Positions 19,001-28,053 of a stretch of DNA of 59,293 bases are shown here, piece by piece. The translations under genes were made by a program, and so were the position numbers. The stretch is from contig JBFICW010000013.1 in the NCBI GenBank assembly GCA_041581635.1, forward strand, positions 1 to 59,293, written 5' to 3'. The notes below the pieces were generated by a model that was not told where the DNA came from, ran no database searches, and saw only the letters and a program-made list of their open reading frames with translations. The stretch is from Porticoccus sp041581635. GTDB taxonomy: Bacteria; Pseudomonadota; Gammaproteobacteria; Pseudomonadales; Porticoccaceae. Every line of letters starts with the position of its first letter. Position 1 is the first letter of the stretch.

Positions 19001-19894
19001 TTCTCGTATCTCTCTCTCACCACTGTGAAACACCAAAATATCACCGCGTTTCGGCAAACTAAGAATATGTTCAACCGTATCCAGAACTGACAAACTCAGA
19101 TCTCGTTCTTCTTCCTGTGGATGATATTCAACGTCGACGGGATAGGTTCGCCCAGAAACCTCTATCACCGGCGCATCATTAAAATGCTTTGAAAACCTTT
19201 CCACATCGATGGTGGCAGAAGTAATAATCAGTTTCAGGTCTGGACGTTTTGGCAGGATATTTTTTAAATATCCTAAAAGAAAATCAATATTAAGGCTACG
19301 CTCATGGGCCTCGTCAATAATAATGGTGTCGTATTTATTCAGATAACGATCATGTTGAATTTCAGCCAGTAAAATACCGTCGGTCATTAATTTAACCAGC
19401 GTATTCTCGCTACTGGTTTCATTAAATCGAACCTGATAACCGACAGTCTCACCCAGTGGCTGATGCAACTCCTCGGCAATACGATTAGCAACCGTTCTTG
19501 CAGCGATACGTCTCGGCTGGGTATGCCCAATCATTCCTGTCGCACCACGCCCTAGCGTTAGGCAGATTTTAGGCAGTTGTGTGGTTTTCCCCGACCCGGT
19601 TTCTCCCGCAACAACCACTACTTGATGGCTGGCAATGGCCTCGCTAATTTCATCGCGACGCTCTGCAATCGGGAGGTTTTCTGGAAATTGAATAACGGGG
19701 ACACTTTCACGACGCGCGACGACCTTTTGACGTGAGGTTTCCAGCTTATCAGTAAACTGTTTTAAGTCCTGATCAAATGGTTTTTCCTCTTTGGCTCGGC
19801 GACTGATTTTATTCAGTTGCTGGTGAAGTCGATAATGATCCGCACTGAGACATTGGGCAATTTTATCTCGCCACTGGTTGATTTCATTCTCCAT
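16016..19894 (-). CDS. hrpA: ATP-dependent RNA helicase HrpA
   Basis: A 1292-aa DEAH-box helicase. Motif I GETGSGKTTQ is at about 97-106, motif II DEAH in IIIDEAHERSLNIDF, motif III SAT, and motif VI QRTGRCGR is clear. The HA2/OB-fold region and the long C-terminal HrpA extension (DUF3418-like) complete the usual length. The enzyme acts in the cytoplasm on mRNA and on stalled ribosomes. It begins three bases after the fadD stop, so the two genes are likely co-transcribed. Confidence 0.96.
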   Translation of the reverse strand: MENEINQWRDKIAQCLSADHYRLHQQLNKISRRAKEEKPFDQDLKQFTDKLETSRQKVVARRESVPVIQFPENLPIAERRDEISEAIASHQVVVVAGETGSGKTTQLPKICLTLGRGATGMIGHTQPRRIAARTVANRIAEELHQPLGETVGYQVRFNETSSENTLVKLMTDGILLAEIQHDRYLNKYDTIIIDEAHERSLNIDFLLGYLKNILPKRPDLKLIITSATIDVERFSKHFNDAPVIEVSGRTYPVDVEYHPQEEERDLSLSVLDTVEHILSLPKRGDILVFHSGEREIRETANVLRKAQLPHLEVVPLYARLSLAEQTKVFKPHKGVRVVLATNVAETSLTVPGIRYVIDPGTARISRYSYRTKVQRLPIEAISQASANQRTGRCGRISEGVCFRLYSEADFNSRPAFTDPEIIRTNLASVILKMLHLRIGDIRDFSFVDAPDNRLINDGFNLLKELQAVNTRGELTAIGRQQSRLPVDPRMGRMLLAATREGALQEVMVIVSALSVQDPRERPADKQQAADEKHRQWQDKESDFVAWLNMWRHFEEQRQELSRNQFDKYCRRQFVSPQRMREWRDLHHQLHTACRELKLKENHQPASYQSIHSALLTGLLGHIGYRHENREYLGARNRKFHLFPGSGIQKKPPKWVMSAEMIETSRLFGHHNAAIEPEWLTKLAAHLVKKNYSEPHYSARNGQVMACEKQTLYGLPIVEKRRCSYGEIDPKLCREIFIRAALVEGEYKGKGPFFKHNKELQQSIEDIESRIRRRDILVDDQALFEFYNEIIPSDIINLAGFEHWRKRAEKSQPRLLYMSNEQLAQRQLNEGTEAQFPNHIEWQGVRYPLSYHFEPGHPEDGVSVTVPVSIIHQVPTHRFDWLVPGMLRDKCIALVKGLPKSLRRYFVPVPTFVDKAMPSLKPSDIPLTEALGHQLKRHANIDITLENWQQVDIDDIYKLNIKLVDENNQVLSMSRDLAVLKAQYRGQVTKTVNQSADNTIERENLVDWDFGELPEAFLIEQHDLTIRTYPALVINNQCVDLKLLDSPTVAANKSVDGLLRLYQLVLPEPAKYLRKQLLKGKDLQLKAAGLPGKDTLIESITKAAYFQALLDGKPLPRSQAAFEALLMEGKGQIVACANELERLLATWLPLLAEIRKSIKKQGISAVHTVSDINHQLSLLFKDTFLSLVPLYWLQQYHRYLKAILMRLEKLPSQPQKDRELVLILEKLEERLTNYDPHWDELSAEQRSEIWLHRFMLQEYRVSLFAQQLKTVFPISDKRIEAHWQALKSELSGL

Positions 19895-19897
19895 GGA

Positions 19898-21577
19898 TTA
19901 GCTGTCACGCAACTCCCGGCGCAACACCTTACCCACGTTCGAAAGGGGTAGCTCATCCCTAAACTCAATGTATTTTGGCCATTTATAACGTGCCAATTTA
20001 TCACGGTAAAAGGCACGCACGTCTTCTTTGGTCAAGTTAGGATTATTAGTCACAAGAAATAGTTTAACGGCTTCTCCAGAGTGCTCATCAGGCACGCCAA
20101 CAACAGCGCTGTAGGTTATATCCGGGTGGTTTGAGATCACGCTTTCAACCTCATTGGGATATACATTAAAGCCGGAAACAATAATCAAATCCTTTTGGCG
20201 GTCGTGAATAAAAAGAAATCCATCGCTATCTACAGAACCGACATCCCCCGTTTTCAACCAGCCATCTTCGGTAATAGTTTTTGCCGTCTCTTCAGGAAAG
20301 TGAAGGTAGCCCTGCATCACTTGCGGCCCCCTAACCCAAATTTCACCATGCTCATCAACAGCAAGCGCCTGACCATTCTCATCAACAATACGCAGCTCGG
20401 TATTGGGTACAGCAATTCCAACCGAACCAGGCTTCTCAGCGCCAGGAGGACTAAATGAAACGACCGGGGAAGCTTCGGTGAGGCCATAGGCATTACAAAT
20501 CTCACAACCCGTCACTTTTTTCCAATATCCCGCTGTAGCCTCGGCCAACGCAGAGCCACCAGAAAGAGTGATTTTCAAGGGTGAGAAATCTACTTTATCG
20601 AAATCTTTATGTTCTATTAACGCCACAAACAAGGTATTTAAACCGGAGAAAATCGTTCCGGGCCATTTCCTAAGCAACTTAACAAAGCCATTAATATCCC
20701 GCGGGTTTGGAATTAATAATGTGTGTGCCCCCATATAAACGCCCGTGGTCACTGACAGGGCAAAGGCATAAATATGATACAGCGGCAAGGGCGAAACAAT
20801 TCGTTCTTCTCCTGCTTTTGCCGAGGCTAAGTGCAACATCTCCCAACCCTGGCGGGTGACACTGACCATATTGCTGTGAGTAATAATTGCCGGCTTGGAC
20901 ACACCCGTCGTGCCACCCGTATATTGTAACAACGCCATATCTTCGGGGGCTAACGTGGCAGGTATAAGCTGTTGCGGATCCGCCTCCAATGCTGTGCGCA
21001 GTGGGATGGCAGAGCCATAGGGTACAGCTTTCCCCAACAGCTTGAGCAGGACAGACATCAGCGCGCGCTTAACCGGAGGGTGTAAATCGAATGGCGAGGT
21101 GACAAAAATATATTCAAGCGATGTTTTCTCTCGCACCGCTTCGACCACCGGCAAAAACTTATCAAACACCACGACGGCTTTTACATCGGCATGGTTAAAT
21201 TGATACTCAAGCTCCACCTCGGTATAGAGCGGGTTGATGTTCACCGCAACAAGACCAGCTTTAAAAGCGCCGTAGGCAACAACCAGATACTGGGCCAGGC
21301 TTGGCATTTGAATGGCCATTCGATCGCCAGGTTTAAGGTTTGTAGCTTGTTGAATGTAGGCCGCATAGGCCGAAGACAATTGATCCAGTTCTGAGTAATT
21401 AAGCGTATTACCCAATGAAGTAACCGCGGGCTGATTGGGGTAGAGCCTGACAGCCTGTTGTAAAATATCCTGAAGCGTGTTCAATTCCGATGGCTCCAGT
21501 GTTTCTGAAACAGCATAGTTTTTCTTGGCCTTGCGTACCGCTTCATCTACAGACATAACTGCCTCATCTAATGCCAT
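19898..21577 (-). CDS. fadD: Long-chain acyl-CoA synthetase (FadD family)
   Basis: A 559-aa AMP-forming ligase activating fatty acids with CoA. The P-loop ALLQYTGGTTGVSKPA, the AMP/acyl motif NAYGLTEASPVVSF, and DGWLKTGDVG with DLIIVSGFNVYPNEVE of the C-terminal lid are visible; the catalytic lysine lies near the end in LSNVGKVLRREL. Length and motif spacing fit FadD. Exact chain-length preference is unknown. It is divergent from the POT transporter gene. Confidence 0.92.
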   Translation of the reverse strand: MALDEAVMSVDEAVRKAKKNYAVSETLEPSELNTLQDILQQAVRLYPNQPAVTSLGNTLNYSELDQLSSAYAAYIQQATNLKPGDRMAIQMPSLAQYLVVAYGAFKAGLVAVNINPLYTEVELEYQFNHADVKAVVVFDKFLPVVEAVREKTSLEYIFVTSPFDLHPPVKRALMSVLLKLLGKAVPYGSAIPLRTALEADPQQLIPATLAPEDMALLQYTGGTTGVSKPAIITHSNMVSVTRQGWEMLHLASAKAGEERIVSPLPLYHIYAFALSVTTGVYMGAHTLLIPNPRDINGFVKLLRKWPGTIFSGLNTLFVALIEHKDFDKVDFSPLKITLSGGSALAEATAGYWKKVTGCEICNAYGLTEASPVVSFSPPGAEKPGSVGIAVPNTELRIVDENGQALAVDEHGEIWVRGPQVMQGYLHFPEETAKTITEDGWLKTGDVGSVDSDGFLFIHDRQKDLIIVSGFNVYPNEVESVISNHPDITYSAVVGVPDEHSGEAVKLFLVTNNPNLTKEDVRAFYRDKLARYKWPKYIEFRDELPLSNVGKVLRRELRDS

Positions 21578-21787
21578 AATGATAATTCCCTACCACTTAT
21601 ACAGTATTTCTCATGCTATCGGAGTGATTGCTTGTAACGCAACCACTGTGAAGGCGAATCTACACCTATTAAGTAATAATTTTCAGGGCTGTAAGAATCG
21701 TAAATTTACTGTTCTACTAGTAGTAGGTAGTAGGGAAAGCAAAGTAAAGCGTTGCAACCCAGAAATAAAAGAAAAGTGACTCGTTGT

Positions 21788-23320
21788 ATGTCCTCATATC
21801 AACACGACCAATTACTAGGCCACCCAAAAGGCCTCTACGTCTGCTTTGCCACGGAAATGTGGGAGCGATTTTCCTTCTATGGCATGAAGTATTTACTGCT
21901 GCTGTACCTGACCAAATACCACTTATTCACCGATGCAATGGGGCTTGATGTCCTCGGAAGCTATGCGGCTCTCGTCTATTCTACGCCCGTAATAGGTGGG
22001 CTCTTGGCAGATCGGTATTTAGGCATGCGAAAAGCCGTTATTTTTGGTGGCTGCCTTTTGGCACTGGGCCACCTCGGCATGGCCTTTGAGGGCACCCCAG
22101 CTCAACAACTGCAGGGGAATATAACGCGTGATGAGCCCAGCCTTCAGGTTTTTTACTTTTCCATCTCGCTCATTATTGTAGGGGTTGGTTTCTTAAAGCC
22201 CAATATCTCGACCATTGTAGGGAAGCTCTACGAGGCCAATGACCCACGTCGCGACAGCGGGTTCACCATTTTTTATATGGGCATTAATATCGGTGCCTTT
22301 GTGGCAACACTACTCTGTGGTTATCTGGGTGAGACATGGGGATGGCGCTACGGGTTTGGTGCAGCCGGAATCGGCATGATCATCGGGCTGGCCATTTTTC
22401 TATACGGACAACGCTATTTACGAGGAGCTGCAGAACCCCACAATCCCCTACGGTTAAAGGAACGCATACTGCCGGGATTAAACAGGGAGTGGCTAATCTA
22501 TATTTGCGCCATAATTTCACTGTTCGGCTTTTGGCAACTGGTTCAGGCTTCTTATATCGTCGAACATGCACTTAATGGACTCGCTGTCGTTGTCGCCATT
22601 GGCCTGACCTGGTTTATTCTGGCTCGTTGTGACTCAGTAGAACGCGGTCGAATGTTCGTACTCATCGCTCTGACTTTCTCCACCGTCGTATTTTGGGCGC
22701 TGTTTGAACAAACAGCAGCGTCAATGACGCTTTATGCAGACCGTGTAGTAGATCGCCAGCTCTACGGTATTGAGATTAAAGCCTCGCAATTTGGTGCGCT
22801 CAACCCATTCTTTATTATGTTGCTAGCACCTGTATTTGCGGTACTTTGGACTGCCTTGGCTAAACGCCAGCTGGAACCCTCAACGCCAGTGAAATTTGCT
22901 ATGGGTATTTTTCAAGCAGGCCTGGGATTCGGCGCACTGGTCATCGGTGCAAACTTTCCAGATGAGTCGAGCAAGGTAGCGGCCATCTGGTTATTTCTTG
23001 CCTATTTATTACACACTTCCGGAGAGTTATGTCTCTCACCGGTGGGTCTCTCTGCTGTGACAAAATTATCAGTCCCGCGAATTGTCGGGTTAATGATGGG
23101 AACGTGGTTTCTGGCCACCGCCTATTCAGAATTTGTGGCTGCCCAGATAGCAAAACTCGCAGCCATTGAGGTGTCTACAACAGAGCTGATTGATACGACC
23201 ATGGCACTAACCCGATATACCGATCTATTTGGCAAGTTATTCCTGGTGGGTTGTTTCGCCGGTATTGTTCTCCTGCTTTTAAGCCCTTACCTAAAAAAAC
23301 ATATGCACGGTATTCACTGA
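21788..23320 (+). CDS. POT/PTR family proton-dependent peptide transporter
   Basis: A 510-aa inner-membrane protein of the major facilitator type. The proton-coupling ExxER motif appears as EMWERFSFYG in the first helix, and the PTR2 signature as IFYMGINIGAF. About 14 hydrophobic segments follow to the C-terminus. It imports di- and tripeptides with protons. I use the ATG at 21788; the frame is open to a TTG at 21752 whose residues (MQPRNKRKVTRC) look non-family. The Shine-Dalgarno match is weak. Confidence 0.9.
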   Translation: MSSYQHDQLLGHPKGLYVCFATEMWERFSFYGMKYLLLLYLTKYHLFTDAMGLDVLGSYAALVYSTPVIGGLLADRYLGMRKAVIFGGCLLALGHLGMAFEGTPAQQLQGNITRDEPSLQVFYFSISLIIVGVGFLKPNISTIVGKLYEANDPRRDSGFTIFYMGINIGAFVATLLCGYLGETWGWRYGFGAAGIGMIIGLAIFLYGQRYLRGAAEPHNPLRLKERILPGLNREWLIYICAIISLFGFWQLVQASYIVEHALNGLAVVVAIGLTWFILARCDSVERGRMFVLIALTFSTVVFWALFEQTAASMTLYADRVVDRQLYGIEIKASQFGALNPFFIMLLAPVFAVLWTALAKRQLEPSTPVKFAMGIFQAGLGFGALVIGANFPDESSKVAAIWLFLAYLLHTSGELCLSPVGLSAVTKLSVPRIVGLMMGTWFLATAYSEFVAAQIAKLAAIEVSTTELIDTTMALTRYTDLFGKLFLVGCFAGIVLLLLSPYLKKHMHGIH

Positions 23321-23388
23321 TATGGATCGCTATCAACCCAAGCAACTGAACGTTTAGAATGTGCACCGAAAACTAAGACTAAATTACT

Positions 23389-24623
23389 ATGCATGACCTG
23401 ACTTTATTAGCGATTATCTGGCTTGGAGTCTTCGCGGCTTCCTATGCTGCACACCATACCCGTTTGACGCCTGTACTCTGGTACCTGTTCTTTGGTGCTG
23501 CAATGGTCAATCTGGGTTTATTACCGATGCATATGCCTGAATTTATCGTTGATTTCTCCGAGCTCGGCATCATTGTCATCATCTTTGCTTTGGGTTTTGA
23601 AGAAAACACGGAAAACTTCCTGAGCAGTATAAAACGAAGTTGGGGCATTGCCTTTTTTGGCGCGTTAATCCCCTTTATTGTTGCCTATTTCGGCACCCTT
23701 TACTTCTGGGGCGACGAGAATATGGCCCTGCTTTGTGGCTTAGCCATGACTGCCACAGCGGTTTCACTCACCATGGTTTCCCTGAAAACCGAAGGCTTGA
23801 GTAATACACCTGCAGCCACAGGAATTATGACCTCGGCAGTATTAGACGATATTGCCTCACTGGCATTAGTCGCCATCATGGTGCTGCTAGCCGCTGGCGA
23901 AGCGACCGTATCAATTGGCGGTATTGCCTTGGTTATGGGCAAAGCCGTTCTATTTTTTATGCTAATTACCCTCATTGGTGGTTGGCTATTCCCTGCAAGC
24001 GAAGGTTGGGTCGCCAGAATCCCAATTATTGGTCACTTTAATCTGCGCCAAGTACTCGCCATGGCTCGTGGTGAATATACGGTTTTGGCATTGCTGTTAG
24101 TTGCTGTAATCGTTGCCATACTCGCCCATCACTTCGGATTCCACCCAGCAGTGGGCGCCTATATGGCTGGGTTAGTTATTAAGCGCGAGTATTTCGAGTT
24201 TCATCAGCACAGACAAATTGATTTCCACGATCAGGCAAAACAAATTATTGATAACGTTGCCTTTTCCTGGATTGGCCCGGTATTTTTTGTCACCCTGGGG
24301 ACAAAACTGGTCTTTGATCTGGAGATTTTTATTTCGGTATTACCCTATGCACTGCTGCTGTTTGTAGGCTTGTTTGTCGGACAGATTCTTTCAGCATCAC
24401 TCGCTGCAAGATACACCGGTAATTTTGATTGGCTTTGGAATGTTAGGAAGAGCGGAGCTGGCTTTTGTGGTGATGGATATCGCCTACGTACAATATAGAG
24501 TCATTCTATACGCTGATGTTTACCGCCTTTTTACTGAATATATCCGTACCGCTAACCATCCGCTGGTGGAAACAAAAATTCAAAGAACACGTGCCCGTTG
24601 AATTGCTCAATGGCAACACTTAA
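23389..24623 (+). pseudogene. KefB/CPA2-type cation:proton antiporter, frame-disrupted near the 3' end
   Basis: Frame 1 runs from ATG 23389 and encodes about 345 residues of a CPA2 antiporter (VIIFALGFEENTENFL, MTATAVSLTMVSLKTEG, SAVLDDIASLALVAIM, HHFGFHPAVGAYMAGL). After ARYTGNF the family sequence continues in frame 2 (ILIGFGMLGRAELAFVVMDI, near 24425-24495) and then in frame 3 (ESFYTLMFTAFLLN, 24498 onward) to a TAA at 24621. Several residues seem missing at each junction, so short deletions rather than single-base errors are likely. The truncated frame-1 product ends at 24498 with an unrelated tail. Either a decayed gene or an assembly problem. Confidence 0.8.
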
Positions 24624-24665
24624 ACAATCATGATTGAAAGCACAAAAAAAAGCTGCCGAGTGACA

Positions 24666-25046
24666 TCATTCTTCAGTCAGCTTTTCTGTAGCTGAATCCT
24701 CGGCAAGAGGTTTACTAGGGCGAAAACCCAAAATAGTCCAAATAACATAGAGAATCACAGAGCCAGCGTAAACTATTGCGATAGGTAGCGCTGCACGTAA
24801 ATAGCCTTCCTCTGTAGCTTCTGTGAAGCCCTCAAACACGCTGACAAACCAGGCTGGCGCAAGGTAAGAACCCTCTGTGTAGGCTCTAATGGGCACCAAT
24901 ATCACTGAGGCGATCAGTAAGAGCAGTAGGCTACGAAAATGCCGCCCAGGAATGAGTCCCCTAAAACGCCAGAGATAGAGCAGAATCAGTAAACAACCAA
25001 AATAGTACCCCACCAAACCCCAGTGGTAGTTTTCCGCGGTATACAT
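24666..25046 (-). CDS. Small inner-membrane protein of unknown function
   Basis: A 126-aa protein with three or four hydrophobic segments (GLVGYYFGCLLILLYLW, LLLLLIASVILVPI, ALPIAIVYAGSVILYVIWTI) and an acidic C-terminal tail. It ends the rnd-ycgL-ycgN series, 63 bases below ycgN. I do not recognise a family with a known role. The aromatic N-terminus and the loop EGFTEATEEGYLRAALP look like conserved features of a bacterial-only family. Hydropathy and a good ATG (MYTAENYHWG) support it as real. Confidence 0.7.
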   Translation of the reverse strand: MYTAENYHWGLVGYYFGCLLILLYLWRFRGLIPGRHFRSLLLLLIASVILVPIRAYTEGSYLAPAWFVSVFEGFTEATEEGYLRAALPIAIVYAGSVILYVIWTILGFRPSKPLAEDSATEKLTEE

Positions 25047-25109
25047 TTATTGTCTCCCTACTCATATTAATGGCCCGCTTACCAGGCCCCATAACGCCAA
25101 AGACTTAAC

Positions 25110-25562
25110 CTACTCGACCCAATGAACAATGTGATCTTCCATATCCTCGAGGTCTACTTCACTCTCAGATAACACCCGCCCTCTGACCGAAGCGCCGTTA
25201 TTGTGAATGGATTCAGTATCGCCAGTGATCAATGGATGCCACTCAGGTAGGGGCAGACCTGCAGCCAGCAACCGATAACTACAGGTACTGGGCAGCCAAC
25301 CCTGCTGGCGTACATTATCGGGCGTCAACTTGAAGCAATCCGGAACATGGCTAAACCGATTGTCGTAATCACTGCACTGGCAACGATTCTCGTCGAGCAG
25401 CCGGCAAGCCACATTGGTATAAAAAACTTCATCGGTATCCTGATCTTCAAGCTTATGTAGGCAGCATTTGGCGCAACCATCACAAAGCATTTCCCACTCT
25501 ACTTGAGACATGGCATCCAGTGGTTTAGACAGCCATGATGGTTGGCTTGAGTGGTCAGGCAT
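25110..25562 (-). CDS. ycgN: YcgN family cysteine-cluster protein (UPF0260)
   Basis: A 150-aa protein of the YkgJ/YcgN zinc- or iron-chelating family, with CDGCAKCCLHKLED, VACRLLD, NRCQCSDYDNR and CFKLTPDNVR containing the conserved Cys set. The biochemical role is unknown. Its start overlaps the stop of ycgL by one base, so both belong to one transcription unit. The length is typical. Confidence 0.93.
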   Translation of the reverse strand: MPDHSSQPSWLSKPLDAMSQVEWEMLCDGCAKCCLHKLEDQDTDEVFYTNVACRLLDENRCQCSDYDNRFSHVPDCFKLTPDNVRQQGWLPSTCSYRLLAAGLPLPEWHPLITGDTESIHNNGASVRGRVLSESEVDLEDMEDHIVHWVE

Positions 25563-25846
25563 TACAAAAAGGTATTTTTATTTCTTATTTCCTGCATGCA
25601 CTCCTCAGGACGCGGAGGCATTTGCAGATAAAAACCCTGTTCATCGATCATCTCCAGAACACGACCGGCATCAGCTCGAGCCAGCTTTTTTTCCGGGGTT
25701 AATGCCATGGCCATAGCGAGTTCTGGCTTACCAAAGCGCCTAAGCAGTTCTTCGGGAACAGGTTCCAAGTCAGTTTTCCTGTCGACATACAGGTACATCC
25801 CCTCTTCTTTGGGGCTTCGATAAATATTACAAAGTATTTTTACCAT
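25562..25846 (-). CDS. ycgL: YcgL domain protein
   Basis: A 94-aa small cytoplasmic protein matching the YcgL domain (MVKILCNIYRSPKEEGMYLYV, then DLEPVPEELLRRFGKPELAM). The frame is open further upstream, but residues before MVKILC do not fit the family, so the ATG at 25846 is used. The gene sits between rnd and ycgN, as in pseudomonads. Function unknown. Confidence 0.92.
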   Translation of the reverse strand: MVKILCNIYRSPKEEGMYLYVDRKTDLEPVPEELLRRFGKPELAMAMALTPEKKLARADAGRVLEMIDEQGFYLQMPPRPEECMQEIRNKNTFL

Positions 25847-25894
25847 ACTAATATCACTTCCAGTTCTGCAACTCAGACAAACCATTCGCAGGTG

Positions 25895-27028
25895 TTATTG
25901 AGCTGTATTCGCCGCTGCCAGTAGTAATTTGCCAATTTCTTCATATCGCCAACCACTGGCAAGAGACGCTGGCAATACCGCATGTTTTTGTTCGATCAAA
26001 CTTCTTACCAACGCTTCAAGGTCACGTTTGCGAGCTAGAATCTCTACGGGGAGGTCTAATATTTCGGCCTGTTTAACGACCACTTTTTTATAGCGCTTGA
26101 TCATATCCCCGGCCTGCCGGGGTAGTGGCTGTGGTAAAGCCTGTGGACAAGCATTATTGCTGGTATTCAGTGCTTGGTCCATTAACTCAAACAACCTGTC
26201 GGCATAGCGACGCATAATGCCTGGGTGCATACCCTCAATTTTGGATAAAGCGTGGTTTCCCTTGGGCTTAACAAGAGCAATTTCTAGTAGAGTCTTGTCA
26301 CTGAGCAACCGGTTGCGTGGTCGGTTACGCGCTCTGGCTTCGTTTTCCCGCCAGACACAGAATAACTGCAAAGCAGCCAATCCGTGTGGATCCAGTTGCC
26401 AGGCACCTTTGACTTTCAGATAGTAATTATCGACATCATCCCGGTCATGAGCCTTGGCAACCAGAGCCGCCATCTCCTCTTCAAGCCATGAGCCACGACC
26501 CAACTGCTCCAGGCTCTCTGACAGGCGACGATAGACGGGTAATAAGTGATAGACATCCGATGCGGCATAACCCAATTGGGCCTCACGGAGTGGACGCTGC
26601 AACCAGTCTGACCGGGTTTCCCCCTTAGGCACATGAATGCCGAGCATGACCTCTACCAGTGCTGCATAGCCTTTCGAAAATCCATATCCAACCATTGCAG
26701 CGGCTATCTGAGTATCAAACAGGGGTTCAGGCACACAACCAAGCACATGCTGTAATACTTCGAGATCTTCCGATGATGAATGGAATACCTTGATAACCTC
26801 AGGTGCCGTTAACAAATCACCTAGCGGAGTAAGATCTTCTATCGCAAGTGGATCAATCAACCAACAAGATTTGCCGTCGTACAGCTGAACCAAGCCTAAG
26901 ATTGGAAAGAATGTGTCTGTCCGCATAAATTCAGTATCGATGGCAACCGCATCGGATTGAATCAACTGGTCCACACATGTCTGGAGTTCATCATTAGTGG
27001 TAACAAGAATGGGAGTGGATATATTCAT
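25895..27028 (-). CDS. rnd: Ribonuclease D
   Basis: A 377-aa 3'-5' exoribonuclease that trims tRNA precursors and other small RNAs. The DEDD exonuclease residues are in VAIDTEFMRTDTFFP, KVFHSSSEDLEVL and GYAASDVYHLLPVY. An HRDC domain follows (LFCVWRENEARARNRPRNRLLSD). It starts six bases after recR ends and precedes ycgL, so it belongs to the dnaX-ebfC-recR-rnd-ycgL-ycgN run. Confidence 0.95.
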   Translation of the reverse strand: MNISTPILVTTNDELQTCVDQLIQSDAVAIDTEFMRTDTFFPILGLVQLYDGKSCWLIDPLAIEDLTPLGDLLTAPEVIKVFHSSSEDLEVLQHVLGCVPEPLFDTQIAAAMVGYGFSKGYAALVEVMLGIHVPKGETRSDWLQRPLREAQLGYAASDVYHLLPVYRRLSESLEQLGRGSWLEEEMAALVAKAHDRDDVDNYYLKVKGAWQLDPHGLAALQLFCVWRENEARARNRPRNRLLSDKTLLEIALVKPKGNHALSKIEGMHPGIMRRYADRLFELMDQALNTSNNACPQALPQPLPRQAGDMIKRYKKVVVKQAEILDLPVEILARKRDLEALVRSLIEQKHAVLPASLASGWRYEEIGKLLLAAANTAQ

Positions 27029-27034
27029 AGTCGT

Positions 27035-27628
27035 TTACAGTTGTTTCCTACTGGTAAAGGCGTGAGACAAGGTTCCACCATCGACATATTCCAACTCACC
27101 ACCCATGGGAACTCCGTGGGCAATCCGGCTAACCGTTACATTCAGTAATTTTGCACGTTCACTAATATAGTGCGCTGTCGCCTCCCCCTCTACGGTGAGG
27201 TTGGTGGCCAAAATGAGCTCTGTGATATCTTCGTCGGTTAACCTCGTCATCAGTTGATCGATGCCGATGGCATCGGGGCCAATACCATCAATAGGAGAAA
27301 GATGGCCCAATAGAACGAAGTAACAACCCCGGTAAGTGCCACTCTGTTCAATAGCGAGCAGATCTGCTGGCGTCTCCACCACACAAAGTTGATGTGCTTC
27401 ACGGCGAGGGTTAGCACAAACCACGCAAATATCAGATTCAGTAAGTGTTCTGCATTTTTGGCAGCGGCCCACATTCTCGGCAGCTTGAGCGAGAGAATGG
27501 GACAAGCGAAAGGCACCATCCCTCTGCCTTTCCAGCAGATGCAGAGCCATACGTTGAGCAGACTTGGGACCAACACCGGGAAGACAGCGAAGGCTGTCGA
27601 TCAGTTCATCAATTAGTGGGCCGAACAC
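27035..27628 (-). CDS. recR: Recombination protein RecR
   Basis: A 197-aa recombination mediator working with RecF and RecO to load RecA on gapped DNA. Helix-hairpin-helix CLPGVGPKSAQRMALHLL, the zinc-finger cysteines CQKCRTLTESDICVVC, and the TOPRIM part (CVVETPADLLAIEQSG) are all intact. Standard length. It lies between ebfC and rnd, as in many gammaproteobacteria where dnaX, ebfC and recR are neighbours. Confidence 0.97.
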   Translation of the reverse strand: MFGPLIDELIDSLRCLPGVGPKSAQRMALHLLERQRDGAFRLSHSLAQAAENVGRCQKCRTLTESDICVVCANPRREAHQLCVVETPADLLAIEQSGTYRGCYFVLLGHLSPIDGIGPDAIGIDQLMTRLTDEDITELILATNLTVEGEATAHYISERAKLLNVTVSRIAHGVPMGGELEYVDGGTLSHAFTSRKQL

Positions 27629-27718
27629 AGCGCTACCTTCTTAGGTTGTAAACATCATTGGTTAGAGCAACAGGCAACGTGACAACACACGTCTTGACAA
27701 CGCCTTGTAACACCACCA

Positions 27719-28036
27719 TTAAAAAGGCATCTGAAAACCGGGCGGCATTTGCATCCCACCAGTGAGTTTTTCCATTTGCTTGCGTTGAGCCTCTTCAACT
27801 TTTCTGACCGCATCATTCACGGCTGCTGCAAGTAAATCTTCAAGAAACTCTTTGTCTTCAGAAAGCAGGCTAGGATCGAGAGTTACTTTTTTCACATCAT
27901 GCCGACCGTTCATCAAAACCTTAACCATGCCAGCACCAGACTCACCCGTCACTTCAGACTTGGCAGCGGCTTCTTGCATTTGCTGCATCTGCTGTTGCAT
28001 GCCTTGGGCTTGTTTCATTAAATCGTTAATATCCAT
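27719..28036 (-). CDS. ebfC: YbaB/EbfC nucleoid-associated protein
   Basis: A 105-aa DNA-binding protein forming the tweezer-like YbaB dimer. The Gln/Met-rich first helix (MKQAQGMQQQMQQMQEAAAK), the central VKVLMNGRHDVKKVTLDPSLL and the LAAAVNDAVRKVEE helix are diagnostic. It is 17 bases downstream of dnaX and upstream of recR. Confidence 0.95.
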   Translation of the reverse strand: MDINDLMKQAQGMQQQMQQMQEAAAKSEVTGESGAGMVKVLMNGRHDVKKVTLDPSLLSEDKEFLEDLLAAAVNDAVRKVEEAQRKQMEKLTGGMQMPPGFQMPF

Positions 28037-28053
28037 AAAGTTACCAAATATAT

